In this document: positions 15,360 to 23,762 of the stretch, piece by piece
Layout of the letters: every line of letters starts with the position of its first letter
Position numbering within the stretch: position 1 is the first letter of the stretch
Source: JAMZMI01 sp039944535
GTDB lineage: Bacteria; Bacteroidota; Bacteroidia; Cytophagales; Cyclobacteriaceae
Length of the DNA stretch: 64,000 nucleotides
Assembly: GCA_039944535.1 (NCBI GenBank)
Contig: JBDUYP010000001.1
Span: 124,001-188,000, forward strand
Direction: 5' to 3'
Notes under the pieces: model-generated
Databases searched by the model: none
What the model saw: the letters and a program-made list of their open reading frames with translations, nothing else
Told to the model about the DNA's origin: nothing
Made by a program: the position numbers and the translations under genes

Positions 15360-15911
15360 TTACAAGAAATAGTTAAGGTGTAATTGAAAGTCTAAAATGA
15401 ATCCAGCTTCATCAAAAAAGGCTGCTGACTGAAACCCTTCATAGGGGTTTTCAGAGGTTTTGTTATATGTGAAAGTACCAATTTTAACATTGGTGCCGAG
15501 GTAAGCACCTTCAAAGAGTTTGATTTGAAAACCATATCCTGCATTCATAAAAAGGTAGTTGTAGGTTGCCGGATAGTAGGTATTTCGTTGATTATGAATA
15601 ATAGATAGTTGTGTGACGAAATATAGGTTGAATTTCTGCTCTATTCCATTGGGGAAATATTTGTAGTTTATATCTCCGCTCAGTAGCGTTTGGTCTGCCC
15701 GATCAAACGGATTAAAACCCAGCCCTAATTCGAACTGACTATTATTCTTAAAATATCCTAGACTGGGGGTGGCTTGAAAAGCGTATAGCTCGCCATTAAA
15801 GCCTGTATTTAAAGCAACGCTCCATTTACCGCTGTTTTCCACACTTGTCTGTGCATGATGGACAAGTGGGAACAATAGGGTCAGGGTTATGAGCAAAGAA
15901 CGTTTTATCAC
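15360..15911 (-). CDS. Probable outer-membrane beta-barrel protein
   Basis: 183 residues: signal peptide MIKRSLLITLTLLFPLVHHAQ, then alternating hydrophobic strands (GKWSVALNTGFNG, QFELGLGFNPFD, DINYKYFPNG, LYFVTQLSIIH) and a terminal aromatic-rich strand FILDFQLHLNYFL. This is the pattern of a small Bacteroidetes outer-membrane barrel; no specific family is recognised. It lies between two serine hydrolase paralogues, 40 bases before one and 13 after the other, so all three are likely one transcription unit. Confidence 0.65.
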   Translation of the reverse strand: MIKRSLLITLTLLFPLVHHAQTSVENSGKWSVALNTGFNGELYAFQATPSLGYFKNNSQFELGLGFNPFDRADQTLLSGDINYKYFPNGIEQKFNLYFVTQLSIIHNQRNTYYPATYNYLFMNAGYGFQIKLFEGAYLGTNVKIGTFTYNKTSENPYEGFQSAAFFDEAGFILDFQLHLNYFL

Positions 15912-15924
15912 TTGATATTATGAG

Positions 15925-16956
15925 TTAGTTTTTTATTTCGAGGATTTGGACAATTCGCCTATAGAGCCTTTTGAGTTCGAGCCAATAGATTTCTTTACCG
16001 CTGGTATTGACAAACTGGATCACTACTGCGTCAATGTCAGGGTGGTAGCGAGCGATGCTAGTGTAGCCTGGAAGCCAACCGGTATGTTCGTAAGGGTAAA
16101 CCGATGTATAAATGGCCTGCTCTTCCGGTGAGAACAAGGTGCCGTCAATGAGCGCCCTCAGAAATATGCTCACATCTTCCGCAGTGGCAATCATGGAGCC
16201 GCCCGGCAGAGGAAATTCCCAATCTTTTAAATCGGGATCCCAACCTTTGAGGTAACCACTCATCATCTCTTCCAGATCTACTTCGCTTGGGACATTGTAA
16301 GTGTTGTTTAAGCCAAGTGCTGTTAGTAGCTCATCACGGATGTAGGTATGATGGGAGTAGCCCAATGTCCGATCTAAGATTTCTCCGAGTAATAGATAGT
16401 TGGTGTTAGAATATCGATATTTCTTGTTAGGCTTAAATACCGCAGGTTTGTCGTAAATCCGTGCAGCAAATGATAGGTAATCAGTAAATGTTTCTCCGCT
16501 AATTTCCGGTTCATAACTGTAATCGAGTATGCCGCTTCGGTGTTTGAGCATCATCCTCAGTGTGATTTGATCTGCAAATTCAATTCGCCCTGTCACTTCT
16601 GGAATATACTCGGCCAGCGTTTTGTCCAATGACAATTGTTCATCCGCAATCAAACGGGTAGTCGCAGCAGCGATATACAGCTTGCTGATACTTGCAATCT
16701 TGAACAATGCATGCGGGTCTGCTGGTATCTGTTCTTCACGGTTTTTCCAACCAGCGGCGTACAGCTGGATTTCATCCGGCCGGTTGACACAGACGATGAT
16801 GCCATCCATGCCTTGGTCTACTGCATCATTTATTTGGGCCTGAACACTGTCCGGCAAAGGTTGTAGTCCTATGGCACAGCCTGATAGCATAACCATGACA
16901 CAGGCAAATGCTATGGATGAAATGGTTGGTATTAACCGTATAATCCCCTTTTTCAT
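15925..16956 (-). CDS. Serine hydrolase lipoprotein, class C beta-lactamase/PBP fold (paralogue 2)
   Basis: 343 residues, the same length as paralogue 1 and clearly similar throughout (DPHALFKIASISKLYIA, TLRMMLKHRSGILDY, EHTGWLPGYTSIARYHPDIDAV). Nucleophile motif S89-I-S-K92, second motif Y182-S-N184. It differs at the N-terminus: VMVMLSGCAIG gives a lipobox with Cys27, so this copy is a lipoprotein and paralogue 1 is anchored by a membrane segment. Tandem duplication with change of anchor is inferred. Confidence 0.87.
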   Translation of the reverse strand: MKKGIIRLIPTISSIAFACVMVMLSGCAIGLQPLPDSVQAQINDAVDQGMDGIIVCVNRPDEIQLYAAGWKNREEQIPADPHALFKIASISKLYIAAATTRLIADEQLSLDKTLAEYIPEVTGRIEFADQITLRMMLKHRSGILDYSYEPEISGETFTDYLSFAARIYDKPAVFKPNKKYRYSNTNYLLLGEILDRTLGYSHHTYIRDELLTALGLNNTYNVPSEVDLEEMMSGYLKGWDPDLKDWEFPLPGGSMIATAEDVSIFLRALIDGTLFSPEEQAIYTSVYPYEHTGWLPGYTSIARYHPDIDAVVIQFVNTSGKEIYWLELKRLYRRIVQILEIKN

Positions 16957-17108
16957 TTTAGCAGGTTTATTTAGGTTTTTAATCAGCTACAAAGGTCGTC
17001 CGCATTCACATGTGCTGTATGGGGTTTTTCGGTTGAACACTATTTGTTGTTTTGTGCTTATAGTCTGACAAGCCAAGAACATTGCATCTTGACTTGTCAA
17101 ACCTTAAT

Positions 17109-17756
17109 TTAAAATTTCCATCCTAAGTAAATGTTCGGCTCAAAGAGAAAGACGTTTCCATATTTATCGTCAAACTCCTTAAACCCTTCAGGAGAATTGT
17201 TGTCAAACATCCACTGGTTGCAATGGACCTGAGGTTCAAGGAAAAATCGTTTTTTCTTCCCTAATGCAACATGGTAGCCCAAATGAATGGAGTTGTAAAC
17301 TTTAAAGCCATTTTTAATTTTATTACCGTCTAGATCGGTATAGGTTTGAATTTGCGGCAGCACTTCAATAGAGGCAAAAAGCCCTTTCCAAAGCATGCGT
17401 TGGTATGTGATGCCAATTCCTGTTTCTCTTAAGTATCCATCGTAATATTCAGTTCCAGACGCTATCTTATCGACAACACCATCCCACCAGGTGATTCCCA
17501 TGGGTTGAAATAATCGCCAGGTGGCAAACTTTATCCCAATGATGTTCTTGTTATCCAGGTTGCGCTTTACATGTAATTCTACCATTTGAATAGATGTACG
17601 CTTGCCATAACCATAGATAATTTCATCTGGAACGAGATAAGGTAAACTCACCCTCCACTTAGAATCAACTTCAGTTTCTTTAACCAATGTTGAATCAGTT
17701 TGTGCAAATGCACTAAGCGTGCAAGAAAATAAAAGAATTGTAAATAGGTTTTTCAT
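17109..17756 (-). CDS. Hypothetical outer-membrane barrel protein downstream of the AraC operator
   Basis: 215 residues with signal peptide MKNLFTILLFSCTLSAFAQ and strand-rich sequence ending in FLFEPNIYLGWKF, an aromatic C-terminus of barrel proteins. No family recognised. Its upstream region is the notable part: positions 17793-17909 align without gaps to 21033-21149, upstream of the broken serine hydrolase, and include a copy of the 22-bp motif. It is therefore probably the regulated target of a TolB-TPR-AraC protein whose gene is now reduced to a fragment at 17900-18118. Confidence 0.65.
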   Translation of the reverse strand: MKNLFTILLFSCTLSAFAQTDSTLVKETEVDSKWRVSLPYLVPDEIIYGYGKRTSIQMVELHVKRNLDNKNIIGIKFATWRLFQPMGITWWDGVVDKIASGTEYYDGYLRETGIGITYQRMLWKGLFASIEVLPQIQTYTDLDGNKIKNGFKVYNSIHLGYHVALGKKKRFFLEPQVHCNQWMFDNNSPEGFKEFDDKYGNVFLFEPNIYLGWKF

Positions 17757-17844
17757 AATACTAAAAGTTTAATAGGTTCAATAGTTTTTTTGTCTACTTT
17801 ATCGAATTGATATTGCAAAGATGAAGTAGAGAGGAAGGTGAGTC

Positions 17845-17866
17845 GTTCTGAAATGTAATTCCGAAC
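17845..17866. promoter_or_regulatory. Candidate AraC operator, copy 1
   Basis: Near-palindrome that begins GTTCTGAA and ends TTCCGAAC, 22 bases. Matching copies occur at 21085-21106 and, on the other strand, 31758-31779. All three lie between a TolB-TPR-AraC regulator gene (or its remnant) and the following gene. Operator function is an inference. Confidence 0.55.
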
Positions 17867-17899
17867 TTAATAATGAGATTTGGTTCTTGTTAACCAGGC

Positions 17900-18135
17900 T
17901 TAAGTTTGGTTAGACCTCACCCAGGCTTTGGGTGTCATCCCTTCGACTCTTTTAAAGAAGGCATTGAAAACCGTTTTAGAATTAAAGCCGCTTTCATAAG
18001 CTAGCACTAAAAGGGTAATGCGGCAGTTGGCAGGGTTAAGGACATTATTTTTGAAGTTTTCCAAACGAAAACTATTGATGTAATCAATGAAGTTTTTGCC
18101 AATTGGTTCATTCAGCATCCGGGAAAGCCCTCGCC
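17900..18135 (-). pseudogene. 3' fragment of a TolB-TPR-AraC regulator gene
   Basis: Only the AraC-type helix-turn-helix end remains. LNEPIGKNFIDYINSFRLE and LAYESGFNSKTVFNAFFK with EGMTPKAWV align with the last 75 residues of the two intact regulators at 25000 and 31792. The frame continues upstream of the Met at 18118 as RRGLSR, matching the LSWLLNE region, and is then cut at about 18137 by the hairpin GGTTTGTG-TCCT-CACGAACC. The TolB-like and TPR parts are missing, so the fragment is probably not functional. Confidence 0.8.
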
Positions 18136-18137
18136 TT

Positions 18138-18157
18138 GGTTTGTGTCCTCACGAACC
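18138..18157. repeat. REP-like hairpin at the break of the AraC fragment
   Basis: GGTTTGTG (18138-18145), loop TCCT, CACGAACC (18150-18157), one G-U type pair. Same family as 27093-27112 and 27299-27318. The following sequence (ATACCCTCG, then TTGGTTGG and CGTGG) also resembles that after the 27093 copy, so the repeat extends about 65 bases. Confidence 0.7.
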
Positions 18158-18391
18158 TCCGCCTAGTCTCATACCCTCGCTAGTCATATTGGTTGGTGTG
18201 GATCGTGGAAATACGGCCAAGGCCAAAAATGGCGTTCTCTATTTATGAAATTTGTAATTTCTGTTCTCTTATTGAATGCTCATGATGTCAATTAAGTCAC
18301 GAGCTGAAAGCTAGCGCCAACTGAGGAGGCTAACGTTCCGGCTAAAAAGCTTTGCTGTCCTGCAGGGCAGCTATGATTTTTTTTTGCCATT

Positions 18392-19037
18392 GTTGTAATA
18401 CGTTTTAAAAATTTCCGAATTTGAACACTAGACCAATGTTTAATCCAGATAAATCTCGATTATTAAGATTTTTTAAGGAACCTCCGAATACCTGTCGATA
18501 AGATACATTTATTGCAGAAATAAAATATTTCGAAAAGTTAAATTCTAAATTAATTCCTGGTTCAAAAATGAAAATAGTAGAGGATTCAATGTCAACATTA
18601 TTTTCTTCAATAGATACACCTCCAGCCATAAGATTGATAGGAATAGAAAAGTGAAGAGGACTCACCATATTAAAAATATATTCTCCAAAAACTCCACCAG
18701 AGCCATAACTTAAACTCAAAGAAGTACTTTCATTCCCATTTAAGTTATTTCCTAAGAAGTTGTTCCTACTAACTAAACGCTTTCCAATTCCCCCAAAAGC
18801 AAATTTCTTATTAATAATAACTCCGCCTTTTCCTCCTATCGCTAATCCCCAATCGCTGTTGATATGAGTAGTTTCAATTAGTGGTCCACCATAGCTACCA
18901 AAGGATAAGGTTTTTGAACTATCATTTGATGAAAATAAGGCCTGGATTTCTTGCGAAAAACAAAAAGTAGAGGACAACATTAGAGAAATAATTAAAATCT
19001 TTCTTTTCATAATATATCTGTTTTAGTGTATTACAAC
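18392..19037. repeat. 10-bp inverted repeats bracketing an orphan gene
   Basis: GTTGTAATAC at 18392-18401 and its reverse complement at 19028-19037, each within 30 bases of an end of the gene 18405-19010. Whether they are cassette boundaries, attachment sites or chance is not resolved; the 10-bp length is short. Confidence 0.4.
18405..19010 (-). CDS. AT-rich gene for a probable outer-membrane beta-barrel protein
   Basis: 201 residues: signal peptide MKRKILIISLMLSSTFCFSQ, then glycine-rich alternating strands (KTLSFGSYGGPL, WGLAIGGKGGVIINKKFAFGG, FNFSKYFISAINVSYRQVFGG) and the terminal strand GLNIGLVFKFGNF, so an OmpW/OMP_b-brl-like barrel is likely. Codon use is noticeably AT-rich relative to the housekeeping genes in the window. 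The gene is bracketed by perfect inverted repeats of GTTGTAATAC (18392-18401 and, inverted, 19028-19037), which suggests it came in as a discrete unit. Confidence 0.65.
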   Translation of the reverse strand: MKRKILIISLMLSSTFCFSQEIQALFSSNDSSKTLSFGSYGGPLIETTHINSDWGLAIGGKGGVIINKKFAFGGIGKRLVSRNNFLGNNLNGNESTSLSLSYGSGGVFGEYIFNMVSPLHFSIPINLMAGGVSIEENNVDIESSTIFIFEPGINLEFNFSKYFISAINVSYRQVFGGSLKNLNNRDLSGLNIGLVFKFGNF

Positions 19038-19166
19038 GGTATGTCGTATGAGTAGAGGCAGATTGCGAGCTTCTTCCGTGTCAAACTGCTATACAGTTTG
19101 AGCGGGTTACAAACCTTAATATTTACTACATCACCTTCCATTGCTTATACAAAAGATTAGCCTTAG

Positions 19167-20438
19167 TTATTTTCTTTTAAGTTCCTCGATTCTTTTCTTG
19201 TAGTGCTCGTCACCACTTAATTCAAAAGCTTTAGTTACATATTTAATTGTATTAGCAAAGTCGCTTTGTCCTTCATAATAATCCGCCATAGAATCATAAA
19301 CATTTGTACTTTTGGGATAATACTCAATGGCAAGTTCAAAATACATTTTCGCCTTTTCAGCTTGTTGCATATCCATATTCATATGACCTGACATAGCTAG
19401 GAGTTCCTCCGGGTAAGGTGGCTCGTTATAACCAAAATGTTCTTTGAGCTTTTTCTCTCTATATTTTATGATGCTAAAAAGTTCTTCTTTAGGCGTATCA
19501 AATGAGTTTATTTTATCAGTATTTTCCATTTGATACCATTCAAAAAGTGAAATTAATCCGTCCATAATTGAAGGAAAGGGGATTGTGCCATGAATATCTC
19601 TAGGGTAAAATTTCCAGTCAAAAGACAATCCATTTTTAGCATTTTCTTTAACTAAATTTGAAAAGGTAATATTTGAACGAGGGCATAAGGTGTAGTCTGT
19701 GGTGTCTTGCATTACATTGTCTATCGTTATTTCCGAGTTCTGCATATGCAATTGCCCGCCAAGGGACACAAATAATGCTTTGTTTGTATAATTCTGATTA
19801 GCAAATACGTCTTGAGCCTCTTTCAATAGCTTTTGATTGTCCCAATCTAAACTAGGGTCTATGGCCAAGTAATTCGCAAATAAATCGGGTTGATTGAGTA
19901 GTGTCGAAATCGTAAATAATCCTCCATAGGAATGACCAATCAGGGTTCTGTAATTAGTGACTGGATATTTTCTTTCAATAAAAGGAATTAGCTCTTTCTC
20001 AATGAACTTCCTGAAATTGTCCGCCTTTCCGTTTTTTTCATTGAAAGGCATACCATATTTGGTGGTTATGGTAGAAGTAGTTAGGTCTCGAATCCTGTTT
20101 TTATCATTCGCAATGCCCACCAGTACCATCTCGGGTGTAAAACCACCGCTATAATAATTTTGAGCATCGTTTACGGTAGGGAGAAAGATTTCTCCATCTA
20201 AAATGAATGTTACAGGGTATTTTTGATTTTTATCGGGATTATAGCTAGAAGGTACTTGCACATAAAACTTTCTTGACTCTTTAAGAATTTCAGAGTAAAG
20301 AGTATCCATAATACCCACTTTTTGCAAAAACTGTGGATTTTCATTTACCTGAGCTTTTACGAATTGTTGAAAGAAAATAATGAGTGCTATTATCAGTACT
20401 ATTTTTAATCCTTCAGTCATTTTATTGTCTTCAGTCAT
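19167..20438 (-). CDS. Exported esterase of the IroE/Fes-like alpha/beta hydrolase family with C-terminal TPR
   Basis: 423 residues. Signal/membrane segment about 10-28 (LKIVLIIALIIFFQQFVKAQ; Met7 is an equally good start). Esterase domain about 35-290: VTFILDGEIFLPTV, MVLVGIAN, nucleophile elbow G168-H-S170-Y-G-G, acid region in FVSLGG and late His in YPRDIHGTIPFPS. TPR-like helices about 350-420. The family includes siderophore-releasing esterases and generic carboxylesterases. It lies downstream of a TonB receptor/MFS/AraC operon, with a pseudogene between, which would fit siderophore or other ester-ligand processing, but that link is an inference. Confidence 0.8.
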   Translation of the reverse strand: MTEDNKMTEGLKIVLIIALIIFFQQFVKAQVNENPQFLQKVGIMDTLYSEILKESRKFYVQVPSSYNPDKNQKYPVTFILDGEIFLPTVNDAQNYYSGGFTPEMVLVGIANDKNRIRDLTTSTITTKYGMPFNEKNGKADNFRKFIEKELIPFIERKYPVTNYRTLIGHSYGGLFTISTLLNQPDLFANYLAIDPSLDWDNQKLLKEAQDVFANQNYTNKALFVSLGGQLHMQNSEITIDNVMQDTTDYTLCPRSNITFSNLVKENAKNGLSFDWKFYPRDIHGTIPFPSIMDGLISLFEWYQMENTDKINSFDTPKEELFSIIKYREKKLKEHFGYNEPPYPEELLAMSGHMNMDMQQAEKAKMYFELAIEYYPKSTNVYDSMADYYEGQSDFANTIKYVTKAFELSGDEHYKKRIEELKRK

Positions 20439-20601
20439 TCTTATTTTTATTCATAATTGGGTCTAATGGTCAGTATCAGAATAGTAATGGATTAGAATAC
20501 ACTGACTTTTCAGTTAAGCACAAACTCTACTTATTCATTTACTTTAATTAAGCAATTAAACCGTTAGTGTTTTTATGCAGTGTTAGCCGCTGTTATTATT
20601 G

Positions 20602-20977
20602 CTACATATACTTTAGAAGAGTTCTGTATATATCTCTAACCTCTATCATATCATTTTCTGTTCTGGATGTATTAACAAGTATGATTTTACCCTTTCCATT
20701 ATTTTTTAAAAAATATGCGTGAGATATCCTCCAGGATCATTGCTGCTATGGGTGGGATTGTATGAATAGTGTATGGTGTTTTAGTTTTTTTATTGGCATA
20801 CCCAAACCCTTTTTCATGCACAATGCTATCTTTATTTAAAATAGCCACCGCACAACCAGCAAGATTACTACTGTTATTTAATTCCGTCAATTCAGCAGTA
20901 ATTGCTTCGTTGTTGTTTTGTGCTTTGATAGAAATATTTATTGCTAGGATTAAACCTAGTATCACTATGTTTTTCAT
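20602..20977 (-). pseudogene. Serine hydrolase pseudogene with large internal deletion
   Basis: The 5' part encodes signal peptide MKNIVILGLILAINISIKAQ and a beta-lactamase-family N-terminus (AITAELTELNNSSNLAGCAV, DSIVHEKGFGYANKKTKTPY) up to just before the SxxK position. The frame then becomes meaningless and stops. In another frame to the left, minus-strand positions about 20700-20602 encode NNGKGKIILVNTSRTENDMI and EVRDIYRTLLKYM before a stop, which is a typical C-terminal strand of the same family. About 250 residues including the catalytic core are missing. Its promoter region is a duplicate of that of gene 17109-17756. Confidence 0.75.
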
Positions 20978-21084
20978 ATGCTTTTTTTAGAAATTCGATT
21001 TCTACAAAGCACTTCCCGTTGTGATTAGTTACTCTGCTTTATCGAATTGACAAACCAAAGATGAAGGGGTAAGAGGGGTTAATC

Positions 21085-21106
21085 GTTCTGAAATGTAATT
21101 CCGCAC
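21085..21106. promoter_or_regulatory. Candidate AraC operator, copy 2
   Basis: Same 22-base motif as 17845-17866 with one difference (ending TTCCGCAC). It sits within a 117-bp ungapped duplicate (21033-21149 versus 17793-17909). The duplicate includes the last Gln-Thr-stop codons of an AraC gene at 21140-21148, after which similarity ends, so the regulator that once stood here has been lost. Confidence 0.5.
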
Positions 21107-21213
21107 TTAATAGTGAGATTTGGTTCTTTTTAGCCAGACTTAGGTTTGAATAACCAAAATCGTTATCGGCTTACTAATGATTTGAATAGTGCGGTATTCA
21201 CCGCTGGTTAAGT

Positions 21214-23724
21214 TTAGAAATAGACCTTATACATGAGATTAGGGAAGAGTCCGACCTGTGTGACATAGCCGATGTTATCCGGTTCGGTATCATCGTAATA
21301 CTCGGATACTCTTCCTTTTGCACCAGTGATATCATAGATGTTGAGGTAAAATTCGTGCGTTGTTTCTAGTTTATTCCACTTGTAGCTCATGGAGAGATCT
21401 ATCTGATACAGGTCATCAAGCGATGATTCATAGGCCTTATCATAATCCCAGTATCGGTCATTGGCTGGATCTACATTTAGGTGGCCCTGATCATCTCTTC
21501 TAAGCGGTATTATTTTTCTTCCTCCGCCCATAAAGACTTTTAGATTAATCGTGAGCGCCTGATTATCCTTTTTTCCAAGATTAAGAAATTCCTTTCCAGC
21601 CAATATATTGGCCATGTACTCGCTATTATACTGAGTATTTCGCCATCTATTTTCCAGGGTTTTGTATTTCGATTGAAAGAGCGACATATTGATCAAGAAG
21701 TAATAGCTGTCGTTAAAGAATTTCTCGATGGTAAGCTCGACTCCATAATTCTTGCCCTTCCCTTCATTGACAAGATGCACATATTCATAATCTATTCTTT
21801 CATTTAGTGTGGCATAGTAGCTAGTGTCTTCATTCGCTACAGGCAAATCATAGATCCACTGGTAGTATAGTCCCAGTTTTGCTTTTAAATTGGACTGAAA
21901 TCGCTTCTCTATCGCAAGCGTATAATGGTCTGCTTTCAGCAGCCCCAGATTGCGGTTGGGTTCTGTGACTGTGCCTTGGTCATTTGGCACTTTGGCAAAA
22001 TAGTTATGAACACTTTCCATGGTGCTGTGCTTTCCATATCCCAGTGTCAGATCAATAGTGGGGTTCAGCTCCCAATTCATGGCAAATCGTGGTTCTAATG
22101 TTCGATTTTTATTGTAGAATTCATTCATCTGATGAAGGCCTGCAATAAATGTTAGCTTGCCGAATGCCTGAAATTTCCAGCTGATGAAATTCCTAAGGGT
22201 GCTCATTTGTTCATTAAAATCTGCGAGTACTACCTGAGCCGATACGGTATCTTTCCGCAGTTGCTGGAAATAGTTATAGCTAAAATATGCATATTTAAAT
22301 CCTGCCTGTAGCTTATGCTGATTGTTGATTTTATAATGAAAGGTCACCGCTCCTCTGTAGGTTGATTTGCTCAAGTCTCCGTCAAAATATTGGTAAGATG
22401 AACCCTGAGCTTGTGCAGGAGAAATGGATCTGGCTTGTACATTATCATAGATACCATCAGTTGAATATACTATAGACGTATTGAGATAGCTCTTTTCGGA
22501 TAAGTTGATCGAGTGATTGATGCCAGTGTTGAAAAGATAAGATCTTGTAAAATAGTCTTTCGACAGAGTGCTCAATTGAGCGCTATGACCAGGCGACCCC
22601 ACAGCTTCCAGGCCCGACATATTCTCTAAGTCAAACCCACTATAACCACCTAAACCAAAAATCGAAAAAGTACCTAGCTTATCGGAAGGTAGCATAATTT
22701 TGAACGCACCATCTTGAAATATAGTAACGCCACTGCGATCCACCAAGCCGAGGTTGCTCATCAGCGTGATAGTAGAGTAACGGTAGTTGACTAGGTAAGA
22801 TCCGGTATAGCCCTTTTTGAGGGGGCCTTCCAGGGTAATGTCCGTACCCATGATCCCCACTCCCAACACGCCTTCAAAGCGTTCATTGTTTCCGGATCTT
22901 AATTTGATGTCGTACACCCCAGACAATACATCACCATATTCAGCAGGGAATGCGGAGGTGTAGAAATCGGAAGTAGCCAGCAGATTGTTGTTGAGTGCAC
23001 TGATGCCTCCCGTACCGATCCCAGTTTGATTGGCGAAGTGGTTTGGGTTGGTGATTTGTACACCCTCCAATCTCCATTGGATGTATTTTGGTGAATTACC
23101 CCGAACGATAATGTCGTTGCTGCCATCCTGAGTTGTAGCTATCCCTGCGTAGTTTGACATGATTCGGGTAGGATCGTTAAAGGGTCCTGCATATCTGTTG
23201 GATTCCTCAGGAGAGATTGATCTGGCGCTAACCAATGCCATGTCATTGATCGGAGTTCCTTTGTCCATTTGTGCTACTACAGTCACCTCCGCCATTTTAG
23301 TAGCATACTCATGCAGGGTAAGCTTTAGTACCACTTCCTTGGCCGAATTCACCACAATGTTTGGAATGATTTTTTGCTCATATCCGATATAAGAAAGTTT
23401 CAGATTTACGCGCCCGACTGGGACTTTTTCAATCCGGAAATTTCCATCAACATTCGTGATAGCACCAATAGGAGGGGACGAGCCTTCAATCATTACTGTC
23501 ACTCCAATCAGCGGTAATTTGCTCTCCTCATCTATGACCTGCCCACGAATGGTCTGCCTTAGCGTTTTTAGTTTGTTTTCCTTAGGCTCTGGCGAAGTGA
23601 TGATGGTATCTTTCAGCACATTGGCTAGTGCATTTTCATGCGACAAGCCCAGGTTAAAAAGGAAGAAGACGACTATCCAGACAATTTTAGACCTTGTATG
23701 ACCCTTATTTAATAAATTTTTCAA
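21214..23724 (-). CDS. TonB-dependent outer-membrane receptor
   Basis: 836 residues. Signal peptide near 15-35 (IVWIVVFFLFNLGLSHENALA), a carboxypeptidase-regulatory-like domain about 58-145 (TIRGQVIDEESKLPLIGVTV, NVDGNFRIEKVPVG), a plug about 160-280 (ARSISPEESNRYAGPFNDP, IIVRGNSPKYIQWRLEGV), then a long beta-barrel ending LFPNLMYKVYF. No SusD partner is present, so it is a stand-alone receptor and not a classic polysaccharide locus. It lies 38 bases after the MFS gene, which itself follows an AraC-type regulator by one base; all three are probably one operon for import of a specific ligand. Confidence 0.9.
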   Translation of the reverse strand: MKNLLNKGHTRSKIVWIVVFFLFNLGLSHENALANVLKDTIITSPEPKENKLKTLRQTIRGQVIDEESKLPLIGVTVMIEGSSPPIGAITNVDGNFRIEKVPVGRVNLKLSYIGYEQKIIPNIVVNSAKEVVLKLTLHEYATKMAEVTVVAQMDKGTPINDMALVSARSISPEESNRYAGPFNDPTRIMSNYAGIATTQDGSNDIIVRGNSPKYIQWRLEGVQITNPNHFANQTGIGTGGISALNNNLLATSDFYTSAFPAEYGDVLSGVYDIKLRSGNNERFEGVLGVGIMGTDITLEGPLKKGYTGSYLVNYRYSTITLMSNLGLVDRSGVTIFQDGAFKIMLPSDKLGTFSIFGLGGYSGFDLENMSGLEAVGSPGHSAQLSTLSKDYFTRSYLFNTGINHSINLSEKSYLNTSIVYSTDGIYDNVQARSISPAQAQGSSYQYFDGDLSKSTYRGAVTFHYKINNQHKLQAGFKYAYFSYNYFQQLRKDTVSAQVVLADFNEQMSTLRNFISWKFQAFGKLTFIAGLHQMNEFYNKNRTLEPRFAMNWELNPTIDLTLGYGKHSTMESVHNYFAKVPNDQGTVTEPNRNLGLLKADHYTLAIEKRFQSNLKAKLGLYYQWIYDLPVANEDTSYYATLNERIDYEYVHLVNEGKGKNYGVELTIEKFFNDSYYFLINMSLFQSKYKTLENRWRNTQYNSEYMANILAGKEFLNLGKKDNQALTINLKVFMGGGRKIIPLRRDDQGHLNVDPANDRYWDYDKAYESSLDDLYQIDLSMSYKWNKLETTHEFYLNIYDITGAKGRVSEYYDDTEPDNIGYVTQVGLFPNLMYKVYF

Positions 23725-23762
23725 TTGTTCCAGATTAATTAGAAGCTGAGGATAACAGAACT

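Noticed and set aside
14288..16956. Paired serine hydrolases as beta-lactamase resistance genes
   Set aside because: The SxxK and YxN motifs are those of the broad class C/PBP-like hydrolase family; nothing indicates antibiotic specificity.
18354..18385. Hairpin GCTGTCC-TGCAGGGCAGC followed by nine T, read as a terminator
   Set aside because: There is no plus-strand gene upstream for it to serve; kept only as a possible structural remnant.
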